Source of the DNA: Acinetobacter dispersus
Lineage (GTDB): Bacteria > Pseudomonadota > Gammaproteobacteria > Pseudomonadales > Moraxellaceae
Reading direction: 5' to 3'
Length of the DNA stretch: 64,000 nt
Assembly (NCBI RefSeq): GCF_009884975.1
Contig: NZ_CP041970.1
Span: forward strand, 992,001-1,056,000
The notes under the pieces are model-generated. The model was not told where the DNA came from and did no database searches. It saw only the letters and a list, made by a program, of their open reading frames with translations. This document shows positions 36,027-50,642 of this stretch, in pieces. A program made the translations under genes and the position numbers. Position 1 is the first letter of the stretch. Every line of letters starts with the position of its first letter.

Positions 36027-37070
36027 ATGAATGCTTTAAATACTGCTTTGACACAACCACAAACACATACAAAAGAATCAATGCTTAGCTTGCCATCACA
36101 ACTCAAAGCGCAGTATCCCTTGTCTGCAACTTTAGCGCAGCAAATTTCAAAACATCGTCAAACGATTCAGAATATTTTATCTGGACATGATCATCGCTTA
36201 ATGGTGATTACAGGTCCTTGCTCGATTCATGATCCTATCGCAGTACTCGAATATGCTGATCGCCTACAACAACTACAAGAACAGGTCAAAGATCAAATAT
36301 TCTTGGTGATGCGTGCATATATTGAAAAGCCACGTACGACTGTGGGTTGGAAAGGTTTCTTATACGATCCAAATTTAGATGGATCATCAGATTTACAACT
36401 GGGTTTAGAAAAATCTCGTCAGCTTTACTTGCAGCTAATCGAGAAAGGTTTGCCAATCGCAAGCGAAATTTTAAGTCCAATGGCGACAGGTTATTTTGAT
36501 GACCTATTGGCTTGGGGGGCAATTGGTGCGCGTACCAGTGAGTCTCAAATTCATCGTGAAATTGCCAGCCATATGCCATACAGCATTGGTTTCAAAAATG
36601 GTACAGATGGTTCGATCCAAATTGCTTTGGATGCGATTCAGTCAGCACTGCATGGTCATCAATTTTTAGGAATGACTCAACAAGGTTTGCCTGCAATTTT
36701 GCATAGTGAAGGTAATCCGTTACCACATTTAATTTTACGTGGTTCAAATCAGGGTACCAACTATGATTTGGCTTCAATTCAAGCGATGCATTTCAAGCAT
36801 AAGCAATTACCGGCATTGGTGATTGATTGTAGTCATGGTAATAGCGGTAAAGATCCCTTATTACAGCCACAGGTTTTACAGCAAATTATTGCAGAGCGTG
36901 CTGAGTCGAAAGTGCGTGGTGTGATGATTGAAAGTCATCTGATTGATGGTAATCAAAAAATTTCCTGTGACATGACCTATGGCCAGTCGGTTACGGATGG
37001 TTGCCTAGGTTGGGATAAAACAGCACAAGTGTTGTTGGATGTTGTTGAGAAAATGCGACATAAAAAATAA
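36027..37070 (+). CDS. 3-deoxy-7-phosphoheptulonate (DAHP) synthase, class I
   Basis: A 347-residue enzyme of the AroF/AroG/AroH family. It condenses phosphoenolpyruvate with erythrose-4-phosphate, the entry to the shikimate pathway. Recognisable segments are TGPCSIHDP (about 57-65), MRAYIEKPRTTVGWKG (about 92-107), GARTSESQ (about 170-177), GFKNGTDG (about 192-199) and DCSHGNSGKDP (about 267-277). Which amino acid inhibits it cannot be told from sequence. AAAGGAA lies 6 bases ahead of ATG 36027; a TTG at 36021 overlaps that site. Expression is probably governed by the leader described above. Confidence 0.95.
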   Translation: MNALNTALTQPQTHTKESMLSLPSQLKAQYPLSATLAQQISKHRQTIQNILSGHDHRLMVITGPCSIHDPIAVLEYADRLQQLQEQVKDQIFLVMRAYIEKPRTTVGWKGFLYDPNLDGSSDLQLGLEKSRQLYLQLIEKGLPIASEILSPMATGYFDDLLAWGAIGARTSESQIHREIASHMPYSIGFKNGTDGSIQIALDAIQSALHGHQFLGMTQQGLPAILHSEGNPLPHLILRGSNQGTNYDLASIQAMHFKHKQLPALVIDCSHGNSGKDPLLQPQVLQQIIAERAESKVRGVMIESHLIDGNQKISCDMTYGQSVTDGCLGWDKTAQVLLDVVEKMRHKK

Positions 37071-37079
37071 ACCAGACAT

Positions 37080-37110
37080 AAAAAAGCCAGTCTTAAGACT
37101 GGCTTTTTTC
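37080..37110. terminator. bidirectional terminator
   Basis: AAAAAGCCAGTCTTAAGACTGGCTTTTT is presented here in halves: AAAAAGCCAGTCTT pairs with AAGACTGGCTTTTT. It serves the DAHP synthase gene (+) and the convergent hydrolase gene (-). Confidence 0.92.
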
Positions 37111-37121
37111 TTGTGCTAGAA

Positions 37122-38042
37122 CTAAGCAGCTTGGATGGATTGAGCTGCAAGAAAATGACCAATCTCTTGGCTGAACTTTCTCGGTTCAGTAATCAGTGGG
37201 GTATGCCCAGAACGTTCAAAATACACGGCTTTAGCATTACTCAAGCTATTCGCAATGAGGGTTTGTCCCGTTTCTGGATAGAGTGTCGATTCGCGACCAA
37301 TAAAGAAGGTGGTTGGGCAACTGAGTTGACCGATGGCTTCACGATAATCTTCATTATGGTTTAGGTAGTTTTCTACATACCACAGTAAATAATCTAAACG
37401 CTGAATCGGTAGTAGATATTTTTGTAAGAAGGGACGATGCAGGGCAAGTTTAAGGATTTTAGGGCTATAATTATTGCTACCTTGCAGTTCAATAAAATCA
37501 CCCCATAAGCTGACCAGCTTGTAGCGGATATCATCGGGTAAATCCTCTAGCTGCTGAGCATGTTTATAGTCAAGTAATAGCGTTTGAATCTCAAGTAATA
37601 GATTTTTAAATTGAGGATGTTTTGGGCCAAATAAACCATATTGCCAAGAATCATCAACCGCAATTTTAGGGGTTTGATCAATATGCAGATAGGCCTTAAG
37701 TTTCTCAGCTAAGCCACCATGCTTCATACCATGCATAGCTGTAGTTGCACCCATGGAATAGCCCATTAGGATGAATTGATCGAGCTTTAATTGTTTAATC
37801 AGTGAATCTACATCATTCCAATGACTTGAGATCGCATCTAGCTCTGGAATCGCACAATTCTTTGAACCACCAAAACCACGCCAGTCGGGAATGATAAATT
37901 CATATTGTTTACGGTTAGCAAATAAGAAAGGGAGCCATTGCCAGCTTTGCATGCCCAGTCCGGATAAGACAAGCACAGGTTCGCCTTCACCAACACGTCG
38001 TACAAATAATTTTTCTTGATCGGGCATGGTATAAAACGGCAT
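37122..38042 (-). CDS. alpha/beta hydrolase
   Basis: A 306-residue alpha/beta-fold hydrolase. The oxyanion-hole region is VLVLSGLGMQSWQW (about 23-36). The nucleophile elbow is GYSMGATTAM (about 114-123, G-x-S-x-G with Ser116), and the acid and base are likely Asp/Glu near 250 (FFIGRES) and His in ERSGHTPLI (about 284). The substrate is unknown. It starts at the base shared with the padR-like stop (TAATG), so the two are one operon. Confidence 0.9.
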   Translation of the reverse strand: MPFYTMPDQEKLFVRRVGEGEPVLVLSGLGMQSWQWLPFLFANRKQYEFIIPDWRGFGGSKNCAIPELDAISSHWNDVDSLIKQLKLDQFILMGYSMGATTAMHGMKHGGLAEKLKAYLHIDQTPKIAVDDSWQYGLFGPKHPQFKNLLLEIQTLLLDYKHAQQLEDLPDDIRYKLVSLWGDFIELQGSNNYSPKILKLALHRPFLQKYLLPIQRLDYLLWYVENYLNHNEDYREAIGQLSCPTTFFIGRESTLYPETGQTLIANSLSNAKAVYFERSGHTPLITEPRKFSQEIGHFLAAQSIQAA

Positions 38043-38602
38043 TATTTTTCTCCACTATCGTTGGCTTCTTCAAACTTTTTCAGTTGAGGAATCATTTGTT
38101 CCAACCATTTTATCCATTCATTTTCTTTAATGATACCGAGTTCCAGAATCATCTTATGGATAAACAAAACACGATTGGTTGGTTGGTTATCTTTAAAATC
38201 TTTATCATGAATTGCTTGATAAAGTCTTAATTTTTCCTTATGCAATACTAAGTGACGCTCTAATTCGGGCAAAATATTATTGCCACCGAGTTGAGCTTCA
38301 GCTCTTAACCTGACCATGAGATCATCACGGAGTTGAGCAGGTTCACTTTGTTGTTCAATCCATGATGCCAGTTGTATTCTTCCAAGTTGTTCAACTTGAT
38401 AGGTTTTTTTACGGCTGTTGGCAGCTTGTTCTTCTAATGTAGAAATCCATCCTTTTTTAAGCATACCGTTGAGTTCACGATAAATCTGCTGATGAGTCGC
38501 ATTCCAAAAGAAGCCCATTGAACGGTCAAAGCGACGAGCCAAGTCAAAACCTGTACTTGGTTTTTCCAATAAGCTGGTCAGTAAAACATGGGCGAGTGAC
38601 AT
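38042..38602 (-). CDS. PadR family transcriptional regulator
   Basis: A 186-residue regulator with an N-terminal winged helix (about 1-80: LAHVLLTSLLEKPSTGFDLA, then YRELNGMLKKGWIS) and a C-terminal helical dimerisation domain (about 95-175). PadR-type proteins often bind small phenolic or lipophilic effectors. The gene is divergent from the FadH-like gene, and the intergenic DNA holds two matching palindromes, so it probably represses both directions. Confidence 0.92.
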   Translation of the reverse strand: MSLAHVLLTSLLEKPSTGFDLARRFDRSMGFFWNATHQQIYRELNGMLKKGWISTLEEQAANSRKKTYQVEQLGRIQLASWIEQQSEPAQLRDDLMVRLRAEAQLGGNNILPELERHLVLHKEKLRLYQAIHDKDFKDNQPTNRVLFIHKMILELGIIKENEWIKWLEQMIPQLKKFEEANDSGEK

Positions 38603-38637
38603 GATGTTCCATAATAAAAAAATGACTCATCAGAATT

Positions 38638-38653
38638 ATGCAATATGTTGCAT
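38638..38653. promoter_or_regulatory. PadR-type operator 1
   Basis: ATGCAATATGTTGCAT has perfect 6-base arms around a 4-base centre. It is on the padR side, 36 bases upstream of its start. Confidence 0.72.
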
Positions 38654-38655
38654 AA

Positions 38656-40752
<2,097 letters not shown>

Positions 40753-40822
40753 ATAAACCGTGAGCATTTTCTATTGAGGAAATGCTCATGGACATATCGA
40801 TTAAATCTCAAGGAAGCAAACA

Positions 40823-41230
40823 ATGACACTGGAAACAACAAAACAAGCTTTAGAAAATTGGCATCAGATGATTAAAACAGGTGATCTATCCAATTTAAAC
40901 GATTTACTGGCTAATGATGTGGTGTTTCGTTCACCCGTTGCTTATAACCCTTATGAGGGAAAACATGTGGTTTTTTTTATTTTGACCAATGTGATTCAAG
41001 TTTTTGAGAATTTTACCTATCACCGTGAATTTTACACTGAAGATGGTGAAAATGTGGTGTTGGAATTCAGTGCCAATGTGAGTGGTAAATCATTGAAGGG
41101 CATCGATATGATTCGCTTTAATGAACAAGGCAAAATCATTGATTTTGAAGTGATGATTCGCCCAATGAGCGGTTTGGCAGCACTGGCAGAGAAAATGGGT
41201 GCACGATTCGCCAAATACCAACCGAATTAA
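40823..41230 (+). CDS. SnoaL/NTF2-like protein
   Basis: A 135-residue single-domain protein of the NTF2/SnoaL fold (cone-shaped alpha-beta barrel). The opening WHQMIKTGDLSNLNDLLANDV and the closing IDMIRFNEQGKIIDFEVMIRP strands are typical. Members are small-molecule isomerases, hydrolases or ligand binders; which one applies is not visible. AAGGA lies ahead of the start. It follows the FadH-like gene by 70 bases and is likely part of the PadR-controlled operon. Confidence 0.82.
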   Translation: MTLETTKQALENWHQMIKTGDLSNLNDLLANDVVFRSPVAYNPYEGKHVVFFILTNVIQVFENFTYHREFYTEDGENVVLEFSANVSGKSLKGIDMIRFNEQGKIIDFEVMIRPMSGLAALAEKMGARFAKYQPN

Positions 41231-41269
41231 TGGCTATAAAATAGCCTAAGTAATATTGAGAGAATTAGA

Positions 41270-41989
41270 ATGTGGTTAAAGCTTTCAACTTTTGCCTTAT
41301 TACCTGTATTACTCGTACAAGGTATGAAAGTTCGTAACAATACACCACGTCTTTTAGAAGCAAGTGGCGACCGCAATGGTATTGTTGGGCAGGGTCAGCC
41401 ACTATCTTTACTTATACTCGGTGATTCGGCAGCAGCGGGTGTTGGGGTTGAAACACAGCAACAGGCTTTATCTGGGGCGATTATCTCTGAGCTACAACAT
41501 GAATATCAGTTGCAATGGAAATTGCATGCTAAAACAGGTGATACCACTCAACAGGTTTTTCAAGCAGTACAACAGTTAGATCAGCAGTGCTATGATGTTG
41601 TTATCACTTCAATTGGTGTCAATGATGTGACTAAACTAACATCAGCAAAATCTTGGCTTAAACAACAAAAACAGCTATTCAGTTATATTCAAAGACATTT
41701 TCAACCTAAACTTATTATTGTATCGGGTGTACCACCAATGCAGCATTTTCCCGCTTTGCCAAATCCTTTGGCTTGGTTATTTGGAAAGTATGCAGAACAA
41801 ATGAATCAGGCCTTACAACAATGGCTAGCACCACAATCGCAATTTCGATTTATTCAATATGATATTGAAGCTTTTCAAGCAATGGATTTGCCAATGGCAA
41901 GCGATGGTTTTCATCCAAGCAAAGAAATTTATGCCATTTGGGGACAACAGGTCGCAACTTTGGTGCGACAAACATTTACTCATGCTTAG
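41270..41989 (+). CDS. SGNH/GDSL-type esterase
   Basis: A 239-residue hydrolase with an N-terminal hydrophobic segment (about 1-16) that may act as a signal or anchor. Block I is LILGDSAAAGVGVE (nucleophile Ser at about 52). The block III Asn is in SIGVNDVTKL (about 117), and block V SDGFHPS (about 217-223) supplies the Asp-His pair. All SGNH catalytic residues are present. An ester or lipid substrate is likely given the neighbours. Confidence 0.9.
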   Translation: MWLKLSTFALLPVLLVQGMKVRNNTPRLLEASGDRNGIVGQGQPLSLLILGDSAAAGVGVETQQQALSGAIISELQHEYQLQWKLHAKTGDTTQQVFQAVQQLDQQCYDVVITSIGVNDVTKLTSAKSWLKQQKQLFSYIQRHFQPKLIIVSGVPPMQHFPALPNPLAWLFGKYAEQMNQALQQWLAPQSQFRFIQYDIEAFQAMDLPMASDGFHPSKEIYAIWGQQVATLVRQTFTHA

Positions 41990-42008
41990 ATAGAGGCGGT
42001 TATTGAAT

Positions 42009-43094
42009 ATGGGTATATCTGCTTTAGATAAAATCAAAGTGTTAGGTTCGGAGTTATTCGATTCAATGCTCGGTGCTGAGCAACCCAAAATGTACTATGA
42101 CCCGAAAGGGAAAATTAAAGATGTTTTGGAAAAACTACCACAGTTAAAGCAAAAATATCGTCCAACCCCTTGGTTGAGTAACACGCATATCCATCTGCTA
42201 TATTTTGATGTGATTCGTAAGAAATCGATCAAGCTTGAATATGACCGTGTTGATCGATTGATTATGCAGGATGGTGGTATTACAGCAGTTGCGTGGTATG
42301 GATATAATCTTCCTGCTGAAACACCAACTGTTGTGATTATGCATACCATTACAGGGACACCTGAAAGTATGCGTGAATTGGTCAAAGATCTGCATGAATA
42401 TACAGGTTGGCGAATTGCACTGTGTTTACGCCGTGGTCATGCGGGCCTGCCGATGCCTGTCCCTCGAATCTCACTTTTTGGATCGACCAGTGACCTGAAA
42501 GAACAGCTTAGTCACATTCAAAACTTGTTTCCAAAATCTGATCTTTATGCGGTTGGCTCTTCCGCAGGAACGGGTTTATTGGTTCGATATTTGGGTGAAG
42601 AGGGTGAAAATACGCCATTTAAAGCTGCTTTTGCTATGTGCCCAGGTTATAACACAGAGATCGGCTTTAAAAATGTGCATCCTTTTTATAGCAAAATGAT
42701 GACCAAGAAATTATTTAAATATTTTATTTACCCGTATCAGAATACATGGGGCCAGATTTCTTCTGTAGAAAAAGTGTTGACGACAACGAGTCTTGAAGAA
42801 TTTGAGAAAGAATACTTTGAAATGGCTGGATTTCAGGATTATCAGAGTTACTGCCAAGCCATTAACCCGATTTATGTATTTGAGAATGTCAAAATTCCAC
42901 TGATGATTCTGAACTCAGAAGATGACCCAGTCTGTTCAATTAAAAATTTGGAACCTTATAAAGATCAGATCCAGCATATGGAGAATATTGCGGTGGTCAC
43001 GACCAAAAAGGGTAGCCATTGCGGTTTTTATGAAAGCTTAAGTGTGAAGTCGTGGGCTTCACGTTTGATGGCAGATTTTTTTAAGAATTACTGA
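42009..43094 (+). CDS. alpha/beta hydrolase, YheT-like
   Basis: A 361-residue alpha/beta hydrolase of the YheT/EMB8 type. TPWLSNTHIHLLY (about 54-66) matches the family's N-terminal motif. VIMHTITGTPESMREL (about 108-123) forms the oxyanion loop, and the nucleophile elbow is AVGSSAGTG (about 184-192). The catalytic acid is likely in NSEDDPVCS (about 299) and the base in GSHCGF (about 336). ATG 42009 is taken as the start; a TTG at 42003 lies closer to GAGGCGG and remains possible. It ends the operon. Confidence 0.87.
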   Translation: MGISALDKIKVLGSELFDSMLGAEQPKMYYDPKGKIKDVLEKLPQLKQKYRPTPWLSNTHIHLLYFDVIRKKSIKLEYDRVDRLIMQDGGITAVAWYGYNLPAETPTVVIMHTITGTPESMRELVKDLHEYTGWRIALCLRRGHAGLPMPVPRISLFGSTSDLKEQLSHIQNLFPKSDLYAVGSSAGTGLLVRYLGEEGENTPFKAAFAMCPGYNTEIGFKNVHPFYSKMMTKKLFKYFIYPYQNTWGQISSVEKVLTTTSLEEFEKEYFEMAGFQDYQSYCQAINPIYVFENVKIPLMILNSEDDPVCSIKNLEPYKDQIQHMENIAVVTTKKGSHCGFYESLSVKSWASRLMADFFKNY

Positions 43095-43104
43095 ATCTAT
43101 TGAT

Positions 43105-43140
43105 AGCAAAAAGCCAGTTGAAAGCAACTGGCTTTTTGCT
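43105..43140. terminator. bidirectional terminator
   Basis: AGCAAAAAGCCAGTTG (43105-43120) pairs with CAACTGGCTTTTTGCT (43125-43140), a 16-bp stem with A and T runs inside it. Confidence 0.93.
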
Positions 43141-43153
43141 ATTCACGAATCAA

Positions 43154-43633
43154 TTAGTTGTTCAAAGCAGGCGTTGCAGCGGCAATTGCAGCAGCGACAG
43201 CGTCATCTTCACTTTGAGCTGGTGCTGATGGTTTTGCAGTTTTCACAGGTTGTTCTGCTTTAGGCTGTTCTGTTTTTGCTGGTTTTTGTTCAGCTTTTAC
43301 AGGTTTCGGCTCTTCTGCACGTGGAGCTTCAGTTGGTGTTTGTGTTGCAGCAGGGGTTTCTGTTTGAACAGGACGAGTCTCACGACGAATCTCAGTCGTC
43401 GTATTCTGTGTTTCTTCACGCGTTGTTTCTACAACAGGCGCTGGAGCTTCGTGTTTATCAACACTTTCTAAAGACTCGAACTCTTGGATTTTTTCAGGCT
43501 CAGGCTGGGTTTGAGTCTCAGTTGCTGCCTGTTCTTGCTGCTCTTCGTTTTTTGGTTCTTCTTTTTTCACACAAGCAGTTAATAAAAGACCAGTCGCAAG
43601 TGCTGCACAAATTAAAAGTTTTTTATTCGCCAT
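43154..43633 (-). CDS. Pro/Glu/Thr-rich lipoprotein
   Basis: A 159-residue lipoprotein: signal peptide with lipobox LLTAC (Cys21), then almost entirely low-complexity sequence. Glu/Gln-rich repeats occupy about 23-60, Thr/Arg-rich sequence about 70-95, and Ala-Lys-Pro-Glu repeats about 96-140 (KPVKAEQKPAKTEQPKAEQP). It ends in an Ala-rich helix. It is probably a periplasm-spanning or disordered surface lipoprotein; no function is assignable. Confidence 0.8.
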   Translation of the reverse strand: MANKKLLICAALATGLLLTACVKKEEPKNEEQQEQAATETQTQPEPEKIQEFESLESVDKHEAPAPVVETTREETQNTTTEIRRETRPVQTETPAATQTPTEAPRAEEPKPVKAEQKPAKTEQPKAEQPVKTAKPSAPAQSEDDAVAAAIAAATPALNN

Positions 43634-45635
<2,002 letters not shown>

Positions 45636-45668
45636 GTACTGAGTTTTAAATAAACTGGGAAAGTTTAA

Positions 45669-47861
<2,193 letters not shown>

Positions 47862-47919
47862 GGTCAATTTATCTATGTTGAATACTTCTGATCGTCTTTC
47901 TTTACAAAAGACAGAAACT

Positions 47920-47950
47920 CTGCAAATTCATAATCATATAGAATTTGCAG
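47920..47950 (+). promoter_or_regulatory. stem-loop between eno and ftsB
   Basis: CTGCAAATTC (47920-47929) pairs with GAATTTGCAG (47941-47950), a 10-bp perfect stem with an 11-base loop. There is no T run after it, so it is more likely an mRNA stability or processing element than a terminator. Confidence 0.55.
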
Positions 47951-47987
47951 ATGATCTTCCTTGTAAGAAGGATGTAGGGATTTTTTC

Positions 47988-48359
47988 ATGCTAGATATGT
48001 TTCGATCGACCTCGAGTAAATTGATTCTGTTGCTTGTCATCTTTTTGGTGGCAAGCTTGCAGTACCAATTTTGGCTAGGTGAGGGAGGGTATTTTTCTCA
48101 CCAAGCTTTGACTCAACAAATTACCCAACAAGCAGAAATTAATACTGAGCTCAAAGAGCGAAATCGTATTTTAGCCGCTGAAGTTTTTGATTTAAAAAGT
48201 GGTAGTGAAGCCATTGAAGAGCATGCCCGTTTAGATTTAGGTTTGGTCAAGCCGAATGAAACTTTTGTGCAAATGAGTACCATTAGTACCCATTACAAAC
48301 CAATTTATATCGATCCAAACGCAAAAGAAGATACAGCAACAAATGAAAACCCAGACTAA
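47988..48359 (+). CDS. ftsB: cell division protein FtsB
   Basis: A 123-residue bitopic protein: TM helix at about 12-30 (LILLLVIFLVASLQYQFWLG), then a periplasmic coiled coil (about 38-75) containing ELKERNRILAAEVFDLK and the EEHARLDLGLVKPNETFVQ segment typical of FtsB. It joins FtsL and FtsQ in the divisome. The C-terminal tail is about 20 residues longer than in E. coli. Its last 17 bases overlap ispD. Confidence 0.94.
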   Translation: MLDMFRSTSSKLILLLVIFLVASLQYQFWLGEGGYFSHQALTQQITQQAEINTELKERNRILAAEVFDLKSGSEAIEEHARLDLGLVKPNETFVQMSTISTHYKPIYIDPNAKEDTATNENPD

Positions 48360-49047
48360 GCTGTGGGCGGTTGTACCAGCAGCAGGTTCGGGCAGTCGTT
48401 TTTCAAAAACTGAATTAAAACAATATCAGTATATTCAAGATCATACTGTACTTGAACATACGGTTAGTCGACTGAATTCCTTAGATTTAGCAGGTTGTGT
48501 ACTCGCCATTGGTGAGCAAGATAATTTCGCGAAAACCCTCTCTTTTCAGCACAAAGAGAAGCTACATTTTTGCATTGGTGGCACTGAGCGTGTCCATTCA
48601 GTTTTAAACGCCTTGATCTATTTATCTGACATTGCTCATGAAGATGATTGGGTGTTGGTCCATGACGCTGCACGTCCATGTGTTACTTCGGATTGTTTAA
48701 TCCGTTTGGTTGAATCTGCCCAGCATTCAAATCAAAGTGCAATTTTAGCGATTCCTGTGCGTGATACGCTTAAACATGTCGTAAGCCAAAATCAGATTGG
48801 AAAAACAGTCAGCCGTGAGTTTTTGTGGCAGGCACAGACACCACAAATGGCTCGATTACATGTGTTAAAAAGTGCAATTGAACAGGCCTTAGCAGACCAT
48901 ACTGTGATTACAGATGAAGCAAGTGCTTTAGAACATGTGAATGAGCCTGTAAAAGTGGTACAAGGTCGTTCAGACAATATCAAGATTACCTATGCAGATG
49001 ATTTAGAGCTTGCTCGGTTAATTCTGCAATCTCAAAGCCATTCTTAA
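48343..49047 (+). CDS. ispD: 2-C-methyl-D-erythritol 4-phosphate cytidylyltransferase
   Basis: A 234-residue nucleotidyltransferase of the MEP isoprenoid pathway, coupling CTP with MEP. The N-terminal nucleotide loop is VPAAGSGSRF (about 11-20), with VLVHDAARPCV (about 103-113) and the C-terminal VKVVQGRSDNIKITYADDL (about 204-222). It overlaps ftsB in another frame, the usual ftsB-ispD arrangement. IspF is not in this window. Confidence 0.96.
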   Translation: MKTQTKLWAVVPAAGSGSRFSKTELKQYQYIQDHTVLEHTVSRLNSLDLAGCVLAIGEQDNFAKTLSFQHKEKLHFCIGGTERVHSVLNALIYLSDIAHEDDWVLVHDAARPCVTSDCLIRLVESAQHSNQSAILAIPVRDTLKHVVSQNQIGKTVSREFLWQAQTPQMARLHVLKSAIEQALADHTVITDEASALEHVNEPVKVVQGRSDNIKITYADDLELARLILQSQSHS

Positions 49048-49195
49048 TTTTCTTCAATTGATGCAATATTTTTTGGGTTATTGCAAAATAGCCTAAGTAA
49101 ATTTAGATGAAATTTCTTATTTTTACACCATTCTAAATGACAAAATTTCTACTATTTGTTAAATTTGAATAACATACTTTATAACGGATCAACAA

Positions 49196-49672
49196 ATGAA
49201 AAAATTATTAATTGCGGGCCTTTTTACTTTTTCTTTAGTTGGCTGCGCAACAACACCTCAACAGCCACAAGATACTGTACAAGAAACAATCCGCTATTCA
49301 TCTAGCCCTTGTTTTGGCGCATGCCCAATTTATTCTGTTGAGATTACACCTGAAGGTGCTGTCCATTTCGATGGCAAACAATACACCAAGGTGACAGGTA
49401 CTCAAGATTTAACAGTTGATCCTTCTGTTTATAAGAAACTGCAACAAGAGTTAAAAACTTATCGTCCTGCAACCGGTGCAAATGTAAAAACAACTGGTTG
49501 TCAAGAAACAGCAACAGACCAACCAAGTGCTTATTTCTCGTGGAAAAAGCCTGATGGAACTGTAACAAAGCTTAGCCATTACACAGGTTGTATTTCACCA
49601 GCAAACACTGAGTTGAATAAAGTAATTGATAAATTACCAAAATTGATTGGTATTGAAGATCTAGTACGTTAA
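49196..49672 (+). CDS. DUF6438-type lipoprotein
   Basis: A 158-residue lipoprotein: signal peptide with lipobox SLVGC (Cys17), then the domain signature SSSPCFGACPIYSVEITPEG (about 35-54) with paired Cys, and two further Cys (TTGCQ near 102, TGCIS near 129). The four Cys probably form two disulfides in the periplasm. The function of the domain is unknown. It is monocistronic with a clear terminator. Confidence 0.82.
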   Translation: MKKLLIAGLFTFSLVGCATTPQQPQDTVQETIRYSSSPCFGACPIYSVEITPEGAVHFDGKQYTKVTGTQDLTVDPSVYKKLQQELKTYRPATGANVKTTGCQETATDQPSAYFSWKKPDGTVTKLSHYTGCISPANTELNKVIDKLPKLIGIEDLVR

Positions 49673-49689
49673 GTGCAGTTTTGATCTTT

Positions 49690-49728
49690 AGAAGGCTTAA
49701 TTACCAAAGGTAGTTAAGCCTTTTTTTA
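49690..49728 (+). terminator. intrinsic terminator after the DUF6438 gene
   Basis: AGGCTTAATTACC pairs with GGTAGTTAAGCCT with an AAA loop, followed by a run of seven T's. Confidence 0.92.
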
Positions 49729-49805
49729 ATTGTAGATCAATTTGTTCTTTAGTTAATATTCATAATAATATATTATAAAAATATATAATGATCGGTGAGA
49801 GGATG

Positions 49806-50222
49806 ATGACAAGTATTATTCTAGCTTTGTTTGGTGGCGCGTTAATTGGGGTGGCGGCTGTTGGCTATCTATATGTCAATGGGCGTATAGCGGGTGTGAG
49901 TGGGCTGATCGCACAATTATTACAGCCAAAAACCTTTTTCAAAAGTTCAGCTTTTTGGTTTCTTTTAGGTCTAAGCATTACACCTTTCATTTATCAAATG
50001 TTTGTAAAGCCTGAAATTATCATGCAGTCGTCTCCACTCGCTTTGATTTTTGCTGGACTGTTGGTGGGCTTTGGAACACGTTTAGGTTCAGGTTGCACCA
50101 GTGGCCATGGGATCTGTGGGATTAGCCGTTTATCGCCACGTTCAATTATTGCCACAATCACATTTATGTTTGCTGGCTTTGTTACTGTGTATGTGGTGCG
50201 TCATCTTGTGGGGATAGCATAA
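49806..50222 (+). CDS. YeeE/YedE family membrane protein (first of pair)
   Basis: A 138-residue protein with four TM helices and the GFGTRLGSGCTSGHGICGISR motif region (shown as GFGTRLGSGCTSG and HGICGISR), typical of YeeE/YedE (PmpA-like) half-transporters for thiosulfate or other sulfur species; the Cys residues are thought to handle the sulfur. GGTGAGAGG precedes ATG 49806; starts at 49803 and 49788 are in frame. It is preceded by the AT-only palindrome ATAATATATTAT (49765-49776). The stop overlaps the next start (TAATG). Confidence 0.87.
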   Translation: MTSIILALFGGALIGVAAVGYLYVNGRIAGVSGLIAQLLQPKTFFKSSAFWFLLGLSITPFIYQMFVKPEIIMQSSPLALIFAGLLVGFGTRLGSGCTSGHGICGISRLSPRSIIATITFMFAGFVTVYVVRHLVGIA

Positions 50223-50632
50223 TGAAAAATCTATTTGCATTTCTCTTTGGCAGCATATTTGCATTAGGCCTATTGGTTTCAGGAATGTCAAATCCAGAAA
50301 AAGTATTAAGCTTTCTAGATGTTTTTGGCGCGTGGGATATTAGTTTGATGTTTGTGATGATTGGTGCAATTGTAGTTGCATTTATCCCATTTCAAAAAGC
50401 CTTGCGCAGCCCGAAAACATTATTAGGAGAGCCGCTGGCTTTACCAAACAATAATCAAATTGATAAGAAGTTGATTACTGGTGCGATATTATTTGGTATT
50501 GGCTGGGGAATTGCAGGTATTTGTCCAGCACCGGCATTGACTTTGATTGGACTAGGTTATTTTGAGGTTTGGTATTTTATTGCAGCAATGCTGCTTGGTA
50601 TGTTGATTCATCGTCTTTGGGCCAAACAGTAG
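50222..50632 (+). CDS. YeeE/YedE family membrane protein (second of pair, DUF6691-like)
   Basis: A 136-residue partner protein with four TM helices, opening FAFLFGSIFALGLLVSGMSNP and containing GWGIAGICPAPAL (about 98-110), whose Cys aligns with the sulfur-relay Cys of the family. Together with the preceding gene it makes up one full-length YeeE-type unit. Translation is coupled both ways: TAATG with the previous gene and 10 bases to the next. Confidence 0.87.
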   Translation: MKNLFAFLFGSIFALGLLVSGMSNPEKVLSFLDVFGAWDISLMFVMIGAIVVAFIPFQKALRSPKTLLGEPLALPNNNQIDKKLITGAILFGIGWGIAGICPAPALTLIGLGYFEVWYFIAAMLLGMLIHRLWAKQ

Positions 50633-50642
50633 GAGAAATGCA

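Noticed and set aside
47875..47994. 39-codon frame between eno and ftsB (starts MLNTSDRLSLQ)
   Set aside because: AAGG is too far upstream, the frame runs through a 10-bp stem-loop, and it overlaps the ftsB start; no family resemblance.
49062..49085. TGCAATA/TATTGCA stem after ispD considered as a terminator
   Set aside because: The T run is in the loop instead of after the stem, and A's follow it.
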